A stretch of 64,000 nucleotides of DNA, from positions 62,001-126,000 of the forward strand of contig UBQX01000021.1 of assembly GCA_900467685.1 (NCBI GenBank). The letters run 5' to 3'. The stretch is from Hyphomicrobiales bacterium. GTDB taxonomy: Bacteria; Pseudomonadota; Alphaproteobacteria; Rhizobiales; Rhizobiaceae. This document shows positions 25,812 to 34,720 of the stretch, in pieces. The notes under the pieces are model-generated. The model searched no databases. It was not told the origin of the DNA and saw only the letters and a list, made by a program, of their open reading frames with translations. Both the position numbers and the translations under genes were made by a program. Within the stretch, counting starts at the first letter, position 1; every line of letters starts with the position of its first letter.

Positions 25812-26752
25812 GGCCGGTCACCGTCCTTCGTGGGGGTGATGTTGTTGATCTCGGTCGCCGGCCACCAGTCGCCTGCCACCCAATAGGTCCAGCCGATCCA
25901 GACATCCTTGGCCGTATTCATCTTGCCGACCATATCGGCAATGCCCTTCAGGCATTCCGGCGCGCGGCTGCCTCCGAATTCGCCAAGGAAGCCGCGACGC
26001 TTGTTCGTGCGCATCCAGTCGGTCACATCGTCTAGCGCCTTCAGCGCATCGCCGGCGCGAGGGCAGGTGGCATGCGTGCCGGAAAAGTCGCTGTCGAGAT
26101 ACTGGTGGAATTCGTAGGCATAATTGTCGCCCGGATCGGTGATCTTGATCATCTCCGCAGCACTCGCCCGCGCCCATTCGCGTGCTGAGGTCCATTCAAC
26201 GCCCGGCACGAGGATGAGGTTCTTCGCACCCGTCTCGCGAATGGCATCGATGGCGGCCTGGGCGCCCGGCAGCCATTGCGTGGCCGGCATGTGGAACGGT
26301 TCGTTCATGAGGCCGAAATAGATGCCTTCGCGATTGCCGAACTCGATTGCCACGCGTCGCCAGAAATCGGCGAAATCGGCAGTCGAGACGACCCGCGTGC
26401 CGATCTGGATGTCATTGTAAGTCGCGAAGTTGTGCGGGTCGATGATGACACCAAGGCCGGCCTTGCGCATCTGGTCCACGGAAGTTTTCAGAAGCGCAAG
26501 CTCGCTCGGATCGAGCGGCTGGTTGAGCACGGGTTGCAGGCGCTCCCACAGGATTGGGAGGCGCACGGTGTTCAGCTTCTTGGAGGCGAAATAGTCGATG
26601 ATCTTTTGCGAGGGGTAAGTGTAATCGGTGTTCACCTTGGCGCCGCGTCCGTTGAATTCCGCGCCGGAGAGATTGATCCCGCGGAAGCAGGTCGCGCCCG
26701 CCGGCGTTGCGATGGCGGCGGAGACCAGAAGGGCCAGGAGATGTTTCATCAT
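25754..26752 (-). CDS. Secreted glycoside hydrolase family 5 endoglucanase-like protein
   Basis: A 332-residue protein with a signal peptide (MMKHLLALLVSAAIATPAGA) and a GH5 barrel. It contains FRGINLSGAEFN, TVRLPILWERLQP, the acid/base Glu151 in FGLMNEPFHM and the nucleophile Glu258 in GFLGEFGGSR. Cellulase-like GH5 enzymes in exopolysaccharide loci trim or release the growing polymer in the periplasm. It precedes a GT4 on the same strand (the GT4 is upstream, 15 bp gap). Its 3-prime end overlaps the polymerase gene on the other strand by 58 bp. Both catalytic residues are present, so activity is likely. The substrate may be the glycan made by this locus. Confidence 0.9.
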   Translation of the reverse strand: MMKHLLALLVSAAIATPAGATCFRGINLSGAEFNGRGAKVNTDYTYPSQKIIDYFASKKLNTVRLPILWERLQPVLNQPLDPSELALLKTSVDQMRKAGLGVIIDPHNFATYNDIQIGTRVVSTADFADFWRRVAIEFGNREGIYFGLMNEPFHMPATQWLPGAQAAIDAIRETGAKNLILVPGVEWTSAREWARASAAEMIKITDPGDNYAYEFHQYLDSDFSGTHATCPRAGDALKALDDVTDWMRTNKRRGFLGEFGGSRAPECLKGIADMVGKMNTAKDVWIGWTYWVAGDWWPATEINNITPTKDGDRPQLASLLGPGLEDKSCAGF

Positions 26753-26767
26753 GATCGGGATCCCCCG

Positions 26768-27889
26768 TCAGCGTTTCAGGATGCTATCGTAGAGATCGGC
26801 ATAGCGGCGGGCGACAGCCGGCCAAGCGTAGTCGGCTGCCGAAGCGATGGCCGTGCTGCGCGCCGCCGGGTTGGCAATCAGCGCGTCGAAGCTTGTCCGG
26901 ATTTTCGCTGCCGCTGCCTCCGGTCTGGCGAAATCGGCAAGGGCGATCGTCTCATGACGCGCGGCGAGCGCCTTGTAGGCGTCGTTGGGCTGTAGAACCG
27001 GGACAAGGCCCGAACTCATCGCCTCGATGGCGACGAGGCCGAAGCCTTCGTAGTCGGACGCCGAAACGAAAAGGCTCGTCTGTTCCATCAGTCGGGCTAT
27101 GTACTCGTTGGATGCGCCCACGACGAGATTGACGGTGTTCTCAAGCCCATGCCCGGAAATGACCTGCCGGAGATCGCCTTCCATCAGATCTGAAGGCACA
27201 CCTGCAATGGTGAGCCGCCAGGCCGGATCCTGATCGACCAGTGCGCGCATCGTGGCGAGGAGCTGCGGCAACTGCTTGTTGGTCGAGAAACGGCCAATGG
27301 TGATCAGGCCCTTGATGGGCGTGCGGCTCGCGCGGTCGGCGAATTTGTCGGTGTCGGCGCCGTTTTCAATGAGCGTTGCATGGCGTGCAATCGGCTTGAA
27401 GGTTTCCAGATCCGAAAGACTGCAGCAGACGAGATCGCGATAGGCAGACGCGGAGACGCGGGTCAGCGTGTTGAACCAGATCTTCTTGATGGCGGCGAAT
27501 TTCTGCGTGTGGAAGAAGCCGCCATGGGTGGTCGCGATCATCGGCTTGCCGTGCAGAGGCCTGCCCCAGGCGAGTGCATCGAAGAAGAAATCGACCGCAT
27601 GGACGTGGACGATATCGGCATCCGCCAGATGCCGGAAAACCTGCGGCGCGATCGGGTAGCGGTTCGAGCCTCTCCAGGGGATGCGGACGACATCAATGCC
27701 GGCAATCGTCTCATGCTCGGGAAGCAGCTTGTCGGGCTCCACGAAGAGCCGGTCCAGCGTGATGACGCGGGCGCGGTATCCAAACGAGGGCAATTGCTTG
27801 CTGAGATTGGCCACGACGTCCTCCAGCCCGCCCCGATTGGGCAGGAACTGCCTGACGACATGTGTGACGAGGGGCAGCGAATTGGGCAT
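26768..27889 (-). CDS. Family 4 glycosyltransferase
   Basis: A 373-residue GT-B enzyme. The N-terminal acceptor domain begins THVVRQFLPNRGGLEDVVAN, a GGLE/GGAE motif typical of GT4. The C-terminal donor domain has LITIGRFSTNKQLPQLLATM and the E-x7-E region EGFGLVAIEAMSSGLVPVL. It would use a nucleotide sugar at the cytoplasmic face of the inner membrane. It is the first gene of a two-gene minus-strand unit with the secreted GH5 enzyme. Confidence 0.9.
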   Translation of the reverse strand: MPNSLPLVTHVVRQFLPNRGGLEDVVANLSKQLPSFGYRARVITLDRLFVEPDKLLPEHETIAGIDVVRIPWRGSNRYPIAPQVFRHLADADIVHVHAVDFFFDALAWGRPLHGKPMIATTHGGFFHTQKFAAIKKIWFNTLTRVSASAYRDLVCCSLSDLETFKPIARHATLIENGADTDKFADRASRTPIKGLITIGRFSTNKQLPQLLATMRALVDQDPAWRLTIAGVPSDLMEGDLRQVISGHGLENTVNLVVGASNEYIARLMEQTSLFVSASDYEGFGLVAIEAMSSGLVPVLQPNDAYKALAARHETIALADFARPEAAAAKIRTSFDALIANPAARSTAIASAADYAWPAVARRYADLYDSILKR

Positions 27890-28070
27890 GCGGGGCAGGG
27901 TCTCCGGACTTTGCGCCGGATCATGGCCGCCAAGCGTGTCTATTCCTTTAAACGCAGGCGGCCGGTGCGGACAAACGTACCGGAATGGTGAATATCGGCT
28001 TTACCCAAGCCCTCAATCGATTAAAAGCAATAGTAAGGCTGCCTTGGGAGGTATCCGGAGGAGATTTGGG

Positions 28071-28844
28071 GTGGAACTGCTGCATAATCCGGCCTTTCTG
28101 GTCGCTGCCTTTTTTGCCGTCGGCATCGCCGGCCTGTCCAAGGGCGGGTTTGCCGGGGCCGGGATCATCGCGACGCCGATCCTGGCGCTGGTCATGCCTC
28201 CGGTCGAAGCCGCCGCCCTCATGCTGCCGATCCTGCTCATTCAGGACGCCTACAGCCTGTGGACCTATCGCGGCACGATCGACCGGCGCAATATCGTGAT
28301 CCTGCTGCCGGCAGCGGTGGTCGGCATTGCCGCCGGTTATTTCCTGGCGGCCTATATGTCGGAATTCGTCATCAGTGCCATCATCGGCGTCAGTTCGACC
28401 GTGTTTGCGCTCCGCAGCCTGTTCTTCGCCAAAGCCGAACTGGCGCCGGCGAAGAAGGCCGATGTGCCGGCAGGGATTTTCTGGGGTGCGATTGCAGGCT
28501 TCACCAGCATGATCCTGCATGCCGGTGGCCCGCCGTTCCAGATTTACGTCCAGCCGCAGAAGCTGGAGCGCGATCTCTTCATCGGCACGAGCACCCTGTT
28601 TTTCGCTGCGGTCAACTGGATCAAGGTGCCGCCCTATCTGATGCTGGGCGAGTTGAACGTCGATATCCTGAAAGTATCGCTGGTGCTGGCGCCGCTCGCG
28701 CTCATCACCACCTATTTTGGCGTGAAGCTCGTCCGTCGCTTCTCGACGGAGAGCTTCTACAAGATCATCAACGTCCTGCTTCTGCTGGTCGGCCTGAAGA
28801 TGATGTGGACGGCGGGCGCTGAGATCGTCCGCTTCTACGCCTGA
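28071..28844 (+). CDS. TauE/SafE family membrane permease
   Basis: A 257-residue protein with about eight hydrophobic segments in two repeats, the TauE/SafE pattern (GIAGLSKGGFAGAGIIATP, then SMILHAGGPPFQIYVQPQK). I start it at GTG 28071, which has a perfect GGAGGAG eight bases upstream; a longer open frame runs back into the divergent GT4 gene. Family members export sulfite, sulfoacetate or other organic anions, but most are unassigned. It stands alone at the edge of the glycan locus and may be unrelated to it. Confidence 0.85.
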   Translation: MELLHNPAFLVAAFFAVGIAGLSKGGFAGAGIIATPILALVMPPVEAAALMLPILLIQDAYSLWTYRGTIDRRNIVILLPAAVVGIAAGYFLAAYMSEFVISAIIGVSSTVFALRSLFFAKAELAPAKKADVPAGIFWGAIAGFTSMILHAGGPPFQIYVQPQKLERDLFIGTSTLFFAAVNWIKVPPYLMLGELNVDILKVSLVLAPLALITTYFGVKLVRRFSTESFYKIINVLLLLVGLKMMWTAGAEIVRFYA

Positions 28845-28853
28845 GGTCTTCGG

Positions 28854-29888
28854 TCAAAGCAGGCGCAGGCTGAGTTCGTAGGTCGAGGGGCCCGTTTGCA
28901 GAGAGAGCGGACCACCGGCGATCAGCGCGATTGCGTCGCCTGCCGCAAGTGGCAGGATGCCGGTTACGGCCACGGTGGCAATGGGCGATGTGGCGCCACT
29001 TGCACTCCAGCGGAGATTGGAGGCTGCGCCGTTGATGGCCACGGCAAGAGAGGCTGCGGCTGTCGCCTGCAGATTGGCGCGCATCCCGAGCATGTAGAGC
29101 CCGGCGGCGGGCACGATGAGCGGCTTGCCGCGCCCGCCCGAAAGTGTCGAGCCCAGCGCAAAACCGCCTTGCATCACGCTCATCGCATCGAAGCCCACAA
29201 GGTTGCCGGCGGCGAGCGTATAGCTTGCGCTTGCGAGTGTCGCTGAAACAACCGGTTGGGCCGGCATGCGGGCGATGCCGTCGCCGCCGATTTCCAGGCC
29301 GACGGTCCAAGAGCTGCCGTCGGCACTTGCCTTGAGCTGCAAAGCATCGTTGCCGAGAAGGCCGATTTCGGCGCGGCCGGACCAGTTGGACTGGAAGAGC
29401 AAAGAGGCTGTCTCGGCGGTCGCCTGCTTGTTGAGTTTCATGCGGTGGCTGTGGCCGGCGTGGTTGAACAGGGTCGCTTCCGAGGAGACGGAAAGCCGGT
29501 TGGTGGCGTCGGGCGTTGCGGAAATGCCGAGACGGTCAACGACGGGTGTGGCCAGCGGATCGTTCCAGGCTGATCCGTCAAAGACGCGCGTGCGACCGTC
29601 GGCCGCAAACCAGGCCCGCCAGCCGGCGCGGGGCACGAGGAAAATCCAGACACCATCAATGAAGAAGGCAAGCCGCCCGTCCTTGCCGGCGAAGGCCCCT
29701 GTGGCGGACGGGCCGACCAGATAGAGCGCACCTTCCGCGGGCGTTGCGGGCGGCGCGGTCAGCGTGGCGGCGATCACGGCATTGGTTGCGGCATCGAGGA
29801 TCTGCAGGGCCTCGTTATGCGTGATGTGCTTCATGGCCTGCGAGGGCAGGATATAGGGCAGGTCCAGGTTCGGTGTCTTCTCGGTCAT
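28854..29888 (-). CDS. DUF2793 phage/gene-transfer-agent-type protein
   Basis: A 344-residue protein whose N-terminal half matches DUF2793: LPYILPSQAMKHITHNEALQ, then EGALYLVGPSATGAFAGKDG and LAFFIDGVWIFLVPRAGWRA. DUF2793 occurs in tail or fibre-related proteins of alphaproteobacterial phages and gene transfer agents. The C-terminal half is a beta-rich C1q/collagen-like domain (GFALGSTLSGGRGKPLIVPA, SYTLAAGNLVGFDAM). No other phage gene is nearby, so this is an isolated copy. It converges with the TauE/SafE gene at a 9 bp gap. The function here is unknown. Confidence 0.8.
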   Translation of the reverse strand: MTEKTPNLDLPYILPSQAMKHITHNEALQILDAATNAVIAATLTAPPATPAEGALYLVGPSATGAFAGKDGRLAFFIDGVWIFLVPRAGWRAWFAADGRTRVFDGSAWNDPLATPVVDRLGISATPDATNRLSVSSEATLFNHAGHSHRMKLNKQATAETASLLFQSNWSGRAEIGLLGNDALQLKASADGSSWTVGLEIGGDGIARMPAQPVVSATLASASYTLAAGNLVGFDAMSVMQGGFALGSTLSGGRGKPLIVPAAGLYMLGMRANLQATAAASLAVAINGAASNLRWSASGATSPIATVAVTGILPLAAGDAIALIAGGPLSLQTGPSTYELSLRLL

Positions 29889-30002
29889 GGGGAGCCTCGT
29901 CAGCGAGTTGAGCGCACAAGGCTAGAACCGATGGGCGGAGAGGGGATTGTTGCGGGCAGACGGATTGAAAAGACCAGAGTTTCTGGAGCCGTCATCCACC
30001 GC

Positions 30003-30020
30003 TTACGTCGTTTAACGTAA
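30003..30020. promoter_or_regulatory. Candidate operator for the LuxR-type response regulator
   Basis: TTACGT-cgttta-ACGTAA is a perfect 6 bp inverted repeat with a 6 bp spacer, 76 bp upstream of the kinase start. LuxR-type response regulators commonly bind TACGTA-like half sites, so autoregulation of the kinase/regulator pair is plausible. It is also close to the end of the divergent DUF2793 promoter region. Confidence 0.4.
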
Positions 30021-30095
30021 CCGCTCCTTGGGCCCTGCGCTTGAACGGCCTTGCTGGGCGTGCTTTTGATATCGCATGCCAGTGAAGCGACCCAC

Positions 30096-33000
30096 ATGAC
30101 AGCCAGACAGCGCATCATACCCGTTCGGCGGGATTATAACCGCTGGGCGGCGAACCAGACGCTGGAAGATTATGCGCTGCGCTTCACGGCCAAGAGCGCG
30201 CGGCAATATTCCTCGGCGCGCATTTCGCAAACGGCCATCGGGGCGATTTCGTTTCTGGCGCTGGAGGCGGTCGGCGGGGCCATCACGCTCTCCTACGGCA
30301 CCACGAATGCGATCTTCGCCACGGTTACAGCCTGCCTGCTTCTGCTTCTGATCGGCATTCCGATCAGCCGCTATGCTATCCGTCACGGCGTCGATATCGA
30401 TCTGCTGACGCGCGGTGCGGGCTTTGGCTATATCGGCTCGACGCTGACCTCGCTCATCTATGCGAGCTTCACCTTCATGCTCTTCGCCATCGAGGCGTCG
30501 ATCATGACCGGCGCGCTGGAGCTTGCCTTTGGAATTCCTCTCTGGCTCGGCTATGTGATTTCGGCGCTGGTGGTCATTCCGCTGGTGACGCATGGCGTGC
30601 GGCTCATTTCCCGCTTCCAGTTGCTCACGCAGCCGGTCTGGATCGTGCTCAACATCCTGCCCTTCATCTTCATCGCCTTTGCCGACTGGCAGAAGGTGAT
30701 CCTGTGGATCGGCTTTTCCGGGCTGGGCCATCAGCAGGCAGCCCTGGGACAGACGGCGTCCTTCAATCTCGCCGAGTTCGGTGCGGCTTCTGCCGTGATC
30801 CTGGGTCTGATGTCGCAGATCGGCGAGCAGGTGGACTTCCTGCGCTTCCTGCCGGCCGACCACAAGCCGGCGACGCTCTGGCAGCGTTTCATGCGGTTTC
30901 TCGCCGGACCCGGCTGGGTGATTGTCGGCGCGCCGAAGCTGCTTGCGGGGTCGTTTCTTGCGGTGCTGGCGCTCTCGTCGGGCGTACCTGCCGGTTCGGC
31001 CGCCGATCCGGCCCATATGTATGTCACGGCCTTTGGCTGCATGGTGCCGAACCACACGGCGGCGCTCGGGCTCACGGCGGCCTTCGTCGTCGTTTCGCAG
31101 CTCAAGATCAATGTCATGAACGCCTATGCCGGGTCGCTCGCCTGGTCGAACTTCTTCTCGCGGCTGACGCACAGCCATCCGGGGCGCGTCGTGTGGCTGT
31201 TCTTCAATGTTGCCATTGCGCTCCTGCTGATGGAACTGGGCATCTACCGCCTGCTGGAGGAGACGCTCGGCGTCTTCTCGATCATCGCTGCTGCCTGGCT
31301 CTGCACGATCTCGGCCGATCTCTTCATCAACAAGCCGCTGGGTCTGGCGCCTCCCGGCATCGAATTCAAGCGGGCGCATCTCTACGACATCAACCCGGTC
31401 GGCACGGGTTCCATGTTGATCACGGCGGCGATTGCGCTGGCCGCCCATTTCGGCGCCTTTGGCGATCTTGCTGCATCGCTGGCGATCTATATCGCACCCG
31501 TCGTCGCCTTCATTGCCACGCCTGCCATCGCCTGGGCGACGAAGGGCAAATATTATCTGGCGCGCAAGCCGAGGGCGCAGTGGAAGAACCTTTCCACCAT
31601 CACCTGTTCCATCTGCGAACATCCGTTCGAGCCGGAGGACATGGCATGGTGCCCGGCCTATTCCGCACCAATCTGTTCGCTCTGCTGCTCGCTTGACAGC
31701 CGTTGTCACGATCTCTGCAAGCCGAGGGCGCGGCTGAAATATCAGGTGGCGGAAGCGGCAGCCGTTGTCTTGCCCGAACCAGTGGTGGCGAAGCTTTCGA
31801 CCCGTCTCGGCCGCTATCTGATGACGGCGACGGTGGCCATTGCGGCCATCGGCGGTATCCTCTGGATGATTGCGGCACGGGCCAGCCGCGGAGCGCCGGA
31901 TACAGCGCATGTGGTCAACGACATTGCCATGGCCGTCTTCTTCGTGTTTTCGATCCTTGCCGGCATTGCGGCCTGGTTCTTCGTGCTGGCGCATGACAGC
32001 CGGGTGGTGGCCGAAGAGGAATCCTCGCGGCAGACGACGCTTCTCCTGCGGGAAATCTCCGCCCACCGGAAGACCGACGCCGCGCTCCAGGAGGCCAAGG
32101 AGGCGGCCGAAGCGGCCAACCGGGCGAAGAGCCGGTACGTCGTGGGGCTCAGCCACGAATTGCGCACCCCGCTCAATGCCGTGCTGGGCTACGCGCAGAT
32201 CCTTGAGCGCGACGCCACGATCCCGCAGCCGCGGCAATCCGCAATCAAGGTGATCAAGCGGTCGGCGGAACATCTCTCGGGACTGATCGATGGGCTGCTG
32301 GACATTTCCAAGATCGAGGCGGGGCGGTTGCAGGTCTATCAGGGGGAGGTCAACATGCATGACTTTCTCGACCAGATCGTCGACATGTTCCGGCCGCAGG
32401 CGCAGGCCAAGGGGTTGGAGTTCCTGTTCGAACTTCAGCCATCGCTGCCGCGCCATGTGCGCACCGACGAAAAGCGCCTCAGGCAGATCCTTGTCAATGT
32501 CATTTCAAATGCCATCAAGTTCACAGACGAGGGCCGCGTCAGCGTGCGGGCGGAGTATCGCAGCCAGGTCGCGACCTTCACGATTTCCGATACGGGGCGC
32601 GGCATATCGGAAGCGAACCTGCCGCATATCTTCGAGCCCTTCCAGCGGGGTGACGCCGACAGTATCCGGCCGATGCCGGGCCTGGGGCTGGGACTGACGA
32701 TCACGCGGCTGCTGACCCACATGCTCGGCGGCGAGATCGCCGTGACAAGCCGGCCGGAGGAGGGCACGACCTTCTCGATCCGCCTCGGCCTGCCGCCGGT
32801 CAGCCGGGCAGGGGTAGGCGAAATCGCGGAGCGCTCGATCCAGGGCTATGCTGGCGAGCGCCGCACCATAGTCGTGGTAGATGACAATGCCGATCATCGC
32901 GATCTCATGCTGGAAATCCTGCAGCCGCTGGGCTTCACCGTGTTGACGGCTGAGGGTGGGGGAGAGTGTCTGGCGCTGGTCTCGGCTTGTGCGCCAGACC

Positions 33001-33488
33001 TGTTCTTTGTCGATATCTCCATGCCCGGCATGAATGGCTGGGAGCTGGTGCGGCGGCTTCGCGAAGGCGGAACGCGCGCGCCGATCCTGATGCTGTCGGC
33101 CAATATTGGCGACGGCGCAAGTGCTGCGGGCGAGACGGGCCATGACGACACGATTGCCAAGCCCTTCGACATCAAGCAGCTCTACGCCAAGCTGCAATTG
33201 CATCTGAAACTGACCTGGGTCTACGACGACGAGTTGGACGATGCGCCACAGGAGGCCGTGGCAGAGGCGTCGCCGATGCGCTCGCCATCGGCATCCCAGT
33301 TGCGCGAACTGGTGCAGCTCGGCGAAATCGGCTACATCCGCGGCATCGAGAGCAAGCTTGCGGAGATGGGGGAGGATCCAGCCCTCCGGCCGTTCGCCGA
33401 TGCGCTGGGGCAATATGTGAAGGCATTCGACATGGCAGGCTATGCGCGTTTTCTCGAAGGCATGAAGACGGAGACGCTGGATGGCTGA
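30096..33488 (+). CDS. NCS1-type permease/histidine kinase/receiver hybrid sensor
   Basis: A ~1130-residue fusion. Residues ~25-490 form a 12-segment NCS1 (purine, cytosine, allantoin permease-type) module, beginning NRWAANQTLEDYALRFT with TRGAGFGYIGSTLTS inside. Residues 504-543 form a Cys-rich knuckle with at least eight cysteines (CSICEH, CSLCCSLDSRCHDLC). Two more membrane segments follow (~575-645), then a histidine kinase with H-box SHELRTPLNAV (His687), N-box ILVNVISNAIKFTD and GLGLGLTITR, and a receiver with Asp973 (FVDISMPGMNG). ATG 30096 is chosen although its ribosome site is weak. Permease-linked kinases such as CbrA sense a transported solute; here a nitrogen compound is likely because urea genes are near. 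The partner regulator overlaps its end by 8 bp. Confidence 0.88.
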   Translation: MTARQRIIPVRRDYNRWAANQTLEDYALRFTAKSARQYSSARISQTAIGAISFLALEAVGGAITLSYGTTNAIFATVTACLLLLLIGIPISRYAIRHGVDIDLLTRGAGFGYIGSTLTSLIYASFTFMLFAIEASIMTGALELAFGIPLWLGYVISALVVIPLVTHGVRLISRFQLLTQPVWIVLNILPFIFIAFADWQKVILWIGFSGLGHQQAALGQTASFNLAEFGAASAVILGLMSQIGEQVDFLRFLPADHKPATLWQRFMRFLAGPGWVIVGAPKLLAGSFLAVLALSSGVPAGSAADPAHMYVTAFGCMVPNHTAALGLTAAFVVVSQLKINVMNAYAGSLAWSNFFSRLTHSHPGRVVWLFFNVAIALLLMELGIYRLLEETLGVFSIIAAAWLCTISADLFINKPLGLAPPGIEFKRAHLYDINPVGTGSMLITAAIALAAHFGAFGDLAASLAIYIAPVVAFIATPAIAWATKGKYYLARKPRAQWKNLSTITCSICEHPFEPEDMAWCPAYSAPICSLCCSLDSRCHDLCKPRARLKYQVAEAAAVVLPEPVVAKLSTRLGRYLMTATVAIAAIGGILWMIAARASRGAPDTAHVVNDIAMAVFFVFSILAGIAAWFFVLAHDSRVVAEEESSRQTTLLLREISAHRKTDAALQEAKEAAEAANRAKSRYVVGLSHELRTPLNAVLGYAQILERDATIPQPRQSAIKVIKRSAEHLSGLIDGLLDISKIEAGRLQVYQGEVNMHDFLDQIVDMFRPQAQAKGLEFLFELQPSLPRHVRTDEKRLRQILVNVISNAIKFTDEGRVSVRAEYRSQVATFTISDTGRGISEANLPHIFEPFQRGDADSIRPMPGLGLGLTITRLLTHMLGGEIAVTSRPEEGTTFSIRLGLPPVSRAGVGEIAERSIQGYAGERRTIVVVDDNADHRDLMLEILQPLGFTVLTAEGGGECLALVSACAPDLFFVDISMPGMNGWELVRRLREGGTRAPILMLSANIGDGASAAGETGHDDTIAKPFDIKQLYAKLQLHLKLTWVYDDELDDAPQEAVAEASPMRSPSASQLRELVQLGEIGYIRGIESKLAEMGEDPALRPFADALGQYVKAFDMAGYARFLEGMKTETLDG

Positions 33489-34395
33489 GCCGCGCGATAT
33501 CGTGCTGATCGTGGATGACAGCCCCGAGGCGCTGGGTTTTCTCACCGACGCACTGGAGCAGACGGGCTTTTCCGTCCTGATCGCAACATCAGGGCAGGCC
33601 AGCATCAATATTGCCGAGAAGATCACGCCGGATATCATTCTCATGGATGCGGTCATGCCGGGTCTGGATGGTTTCGAGACCTGCCGGCGGTTGAAGGCCA
33701 ACGCTGCGATCGCGCCGGTGCCCGTCATCTTCATGACAGGGCTGACCGAGACCGAGCACGTCGTCCATGCGCTGGAATCCGGTGGCGTCGATTACCTGAC
33801 GAAACCGATCAATATCGATGAACTGAGGGCCCGCATCCGGGTGCATCTCGCGAATGCGCGCTCGGCGCAGCACGCGCGGGTGGCGCTGGATGCGGCGGGG
33901 CGGCATCTGATGGCGGTCACGGCGAATGGCGAGCTGAAATGGACCACCCCGCAGGCCTCGCGTCTTTTGAATCTCGCCTCCGGCAGTGAGGCGGGGCATG
34001 CCGCAATCACACATGAAATCGCCCGCTGGCTGGGCGCGCGGGGCCATCCCGGATTTTCCACGGAAACGCCGCTCGCCATCGGGCTCGGCGACCGGGCAAG
34101 CCTGCATCTCAACTATCTGGGCGAAGTCGGCGCCAACGAAATCCTCTTCCGCATCACGTCGGCCAACAAGGAGGCGGACGACGACATCCTGAAACGCCAG
34201 TTCGGGCTGACGGCGCGCGAGGCGGAGGTGCTGTTGTGGATTTCCAAGGGCAAGGCGAACCGGGACATAGGCGAGATCCTGGGGCTCTCCTCTCGCACGG
34301 TGAACAAGCATCTGGAGCAGATCTATGTGAAGCTGGGGGTCGAGAACCGGGCTTCGGCTGCGGTGAAGGCGGCGGCGGTCTTGCATGAGGGGTGA
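33481..34395 (+). CDS. Two-component response regulator, receiver plus LuxR-type HTH
   Basis: A 304-residue protein. The receiver (1-120) has VDDSPEALG, phospho-acceptor Asp56 (ILMDAVMPGLDG) and the conserved Lys in YLTKPIN. A middle region of ~110 residues looks PAS-like (HLMAVTANGELKWTTPQASR). The C-terminal LuxR domain reads FGLTAREAEVLLWISKGKAN, then SSRTVNKHLEQIYVKLGVEN. It overlaps the hybrid kinase gene by 8 bp, a coupling that strongly suggests a cognate pair. The target genes are unknown; nearby candidates are the liv and urt operons and its own promoter (inverted repeat 30003-30020). Confidence 0.92.
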   Translation: MAEPRDIVLIVDDSPEALGFLTDALEQTGFSVLIATSGQASINIAEKITPDIILMDAVMPGLDGFETCRRLKANAAIAPVPVIFMTGLTETEHVVHALESGGVDYLTKPINIDELRARIRVHLANARSAQHARVALDAAGRHLMAVTANGELKWTTPQASRLLNLASGSEAGHAAITHEIARWLGARGHPGFSTETPLAIGLGDRASLHLNYLGEVGANEILFRITSANKEADDDILKRQFGLTAREAEVLLWISKGKANRDIGEILGLSSRTVNKHLEQIYVKLGVENRASAAVKAAAVLHEG

Positions 34396-34429
34396 GTGCG
34401 CATGCTTCCCCATTGTGCAAGTCGCATAG

Positions 34430-34458
34430 AATACGTATTTTAGGTGAAATACGTATTT
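34430..34458. promoter_or_regulatory. Two palindromic operator candidates upstream of antitoxin
   Basis: AATACGTATT (34430-34439) and AAATACGTATTT (34447-34458) are two self-complementary sites with the same TACGTA core, 17-18 bp apart centre to centre. The second ends 10 bp before the antitoxin start. Paired palindromes directly in front of a Phd/YefM-type gene are the usual autorepression sites of toxin-antitoxin operons. Confidence 0.6.
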
Positions 34459-34468
34459 GAGGTTTGCG

Positions 34469-34720
34469 ATGAAAAAGTTCACCTTCTCCGACATGAACCG
34501 GGCTTCAGGAGAAATTCTGGAAGCAGCATTGATAGAGCCGGTCGCGCTGACCAAGCGCGGCAAGGAGAAACTCGTGATCCTGAATGCGGCGACCTACGAG
34601 CGGCTGAAAGGGCAGGGCCACACGAAGGCCTACTGTCTCGACGATGCGCCTGACGCCGTGCATGCGGAATTGATGGCCGGGCTGGAGGCCATCCTTGATG
34701 AAGATAGTCCTGATGCTTGA
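34469..34720 (+). CDS. Phd/YefM-type antitoxin
   Basis: An 83-residue protein with the Phd/YefM N-terminal DNA-binding fold: FTFSDMNRASGEILEAALIE, then VALTKRGKEKLVILNAATYE. The acidic C-terminal tail (LDDAPDAVHAELMAGLEAIL) would wrap the toxin. The start at 34469 (MKKFTF) is preferred to a start 12 bp upstream, which lies in the operator. It probably represses its own promoter through the twin palindromes. The expected toxin gene behind it is only a fragment (34698-34913), so this may now be an orphan antitoxin. Confidence 0.8.
   Translation: MKKFTFSDMNRASGEILEAALIEPVALTKRGKEKLVILNAATYERLKGQGHTKAYCLDDAPDAVHAELMAGLEAILDEDSPDA

Noticed and set aside
30012-32456. 814-codon open frame antisense to the permease/histidine kinase gene
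   Set aside because: It mirrors a real gene with clear domains; the product is Arg/His/Asp-rich low-complexity with no recognisable fold, as is usual for antisense frames in GC-rich DNA.
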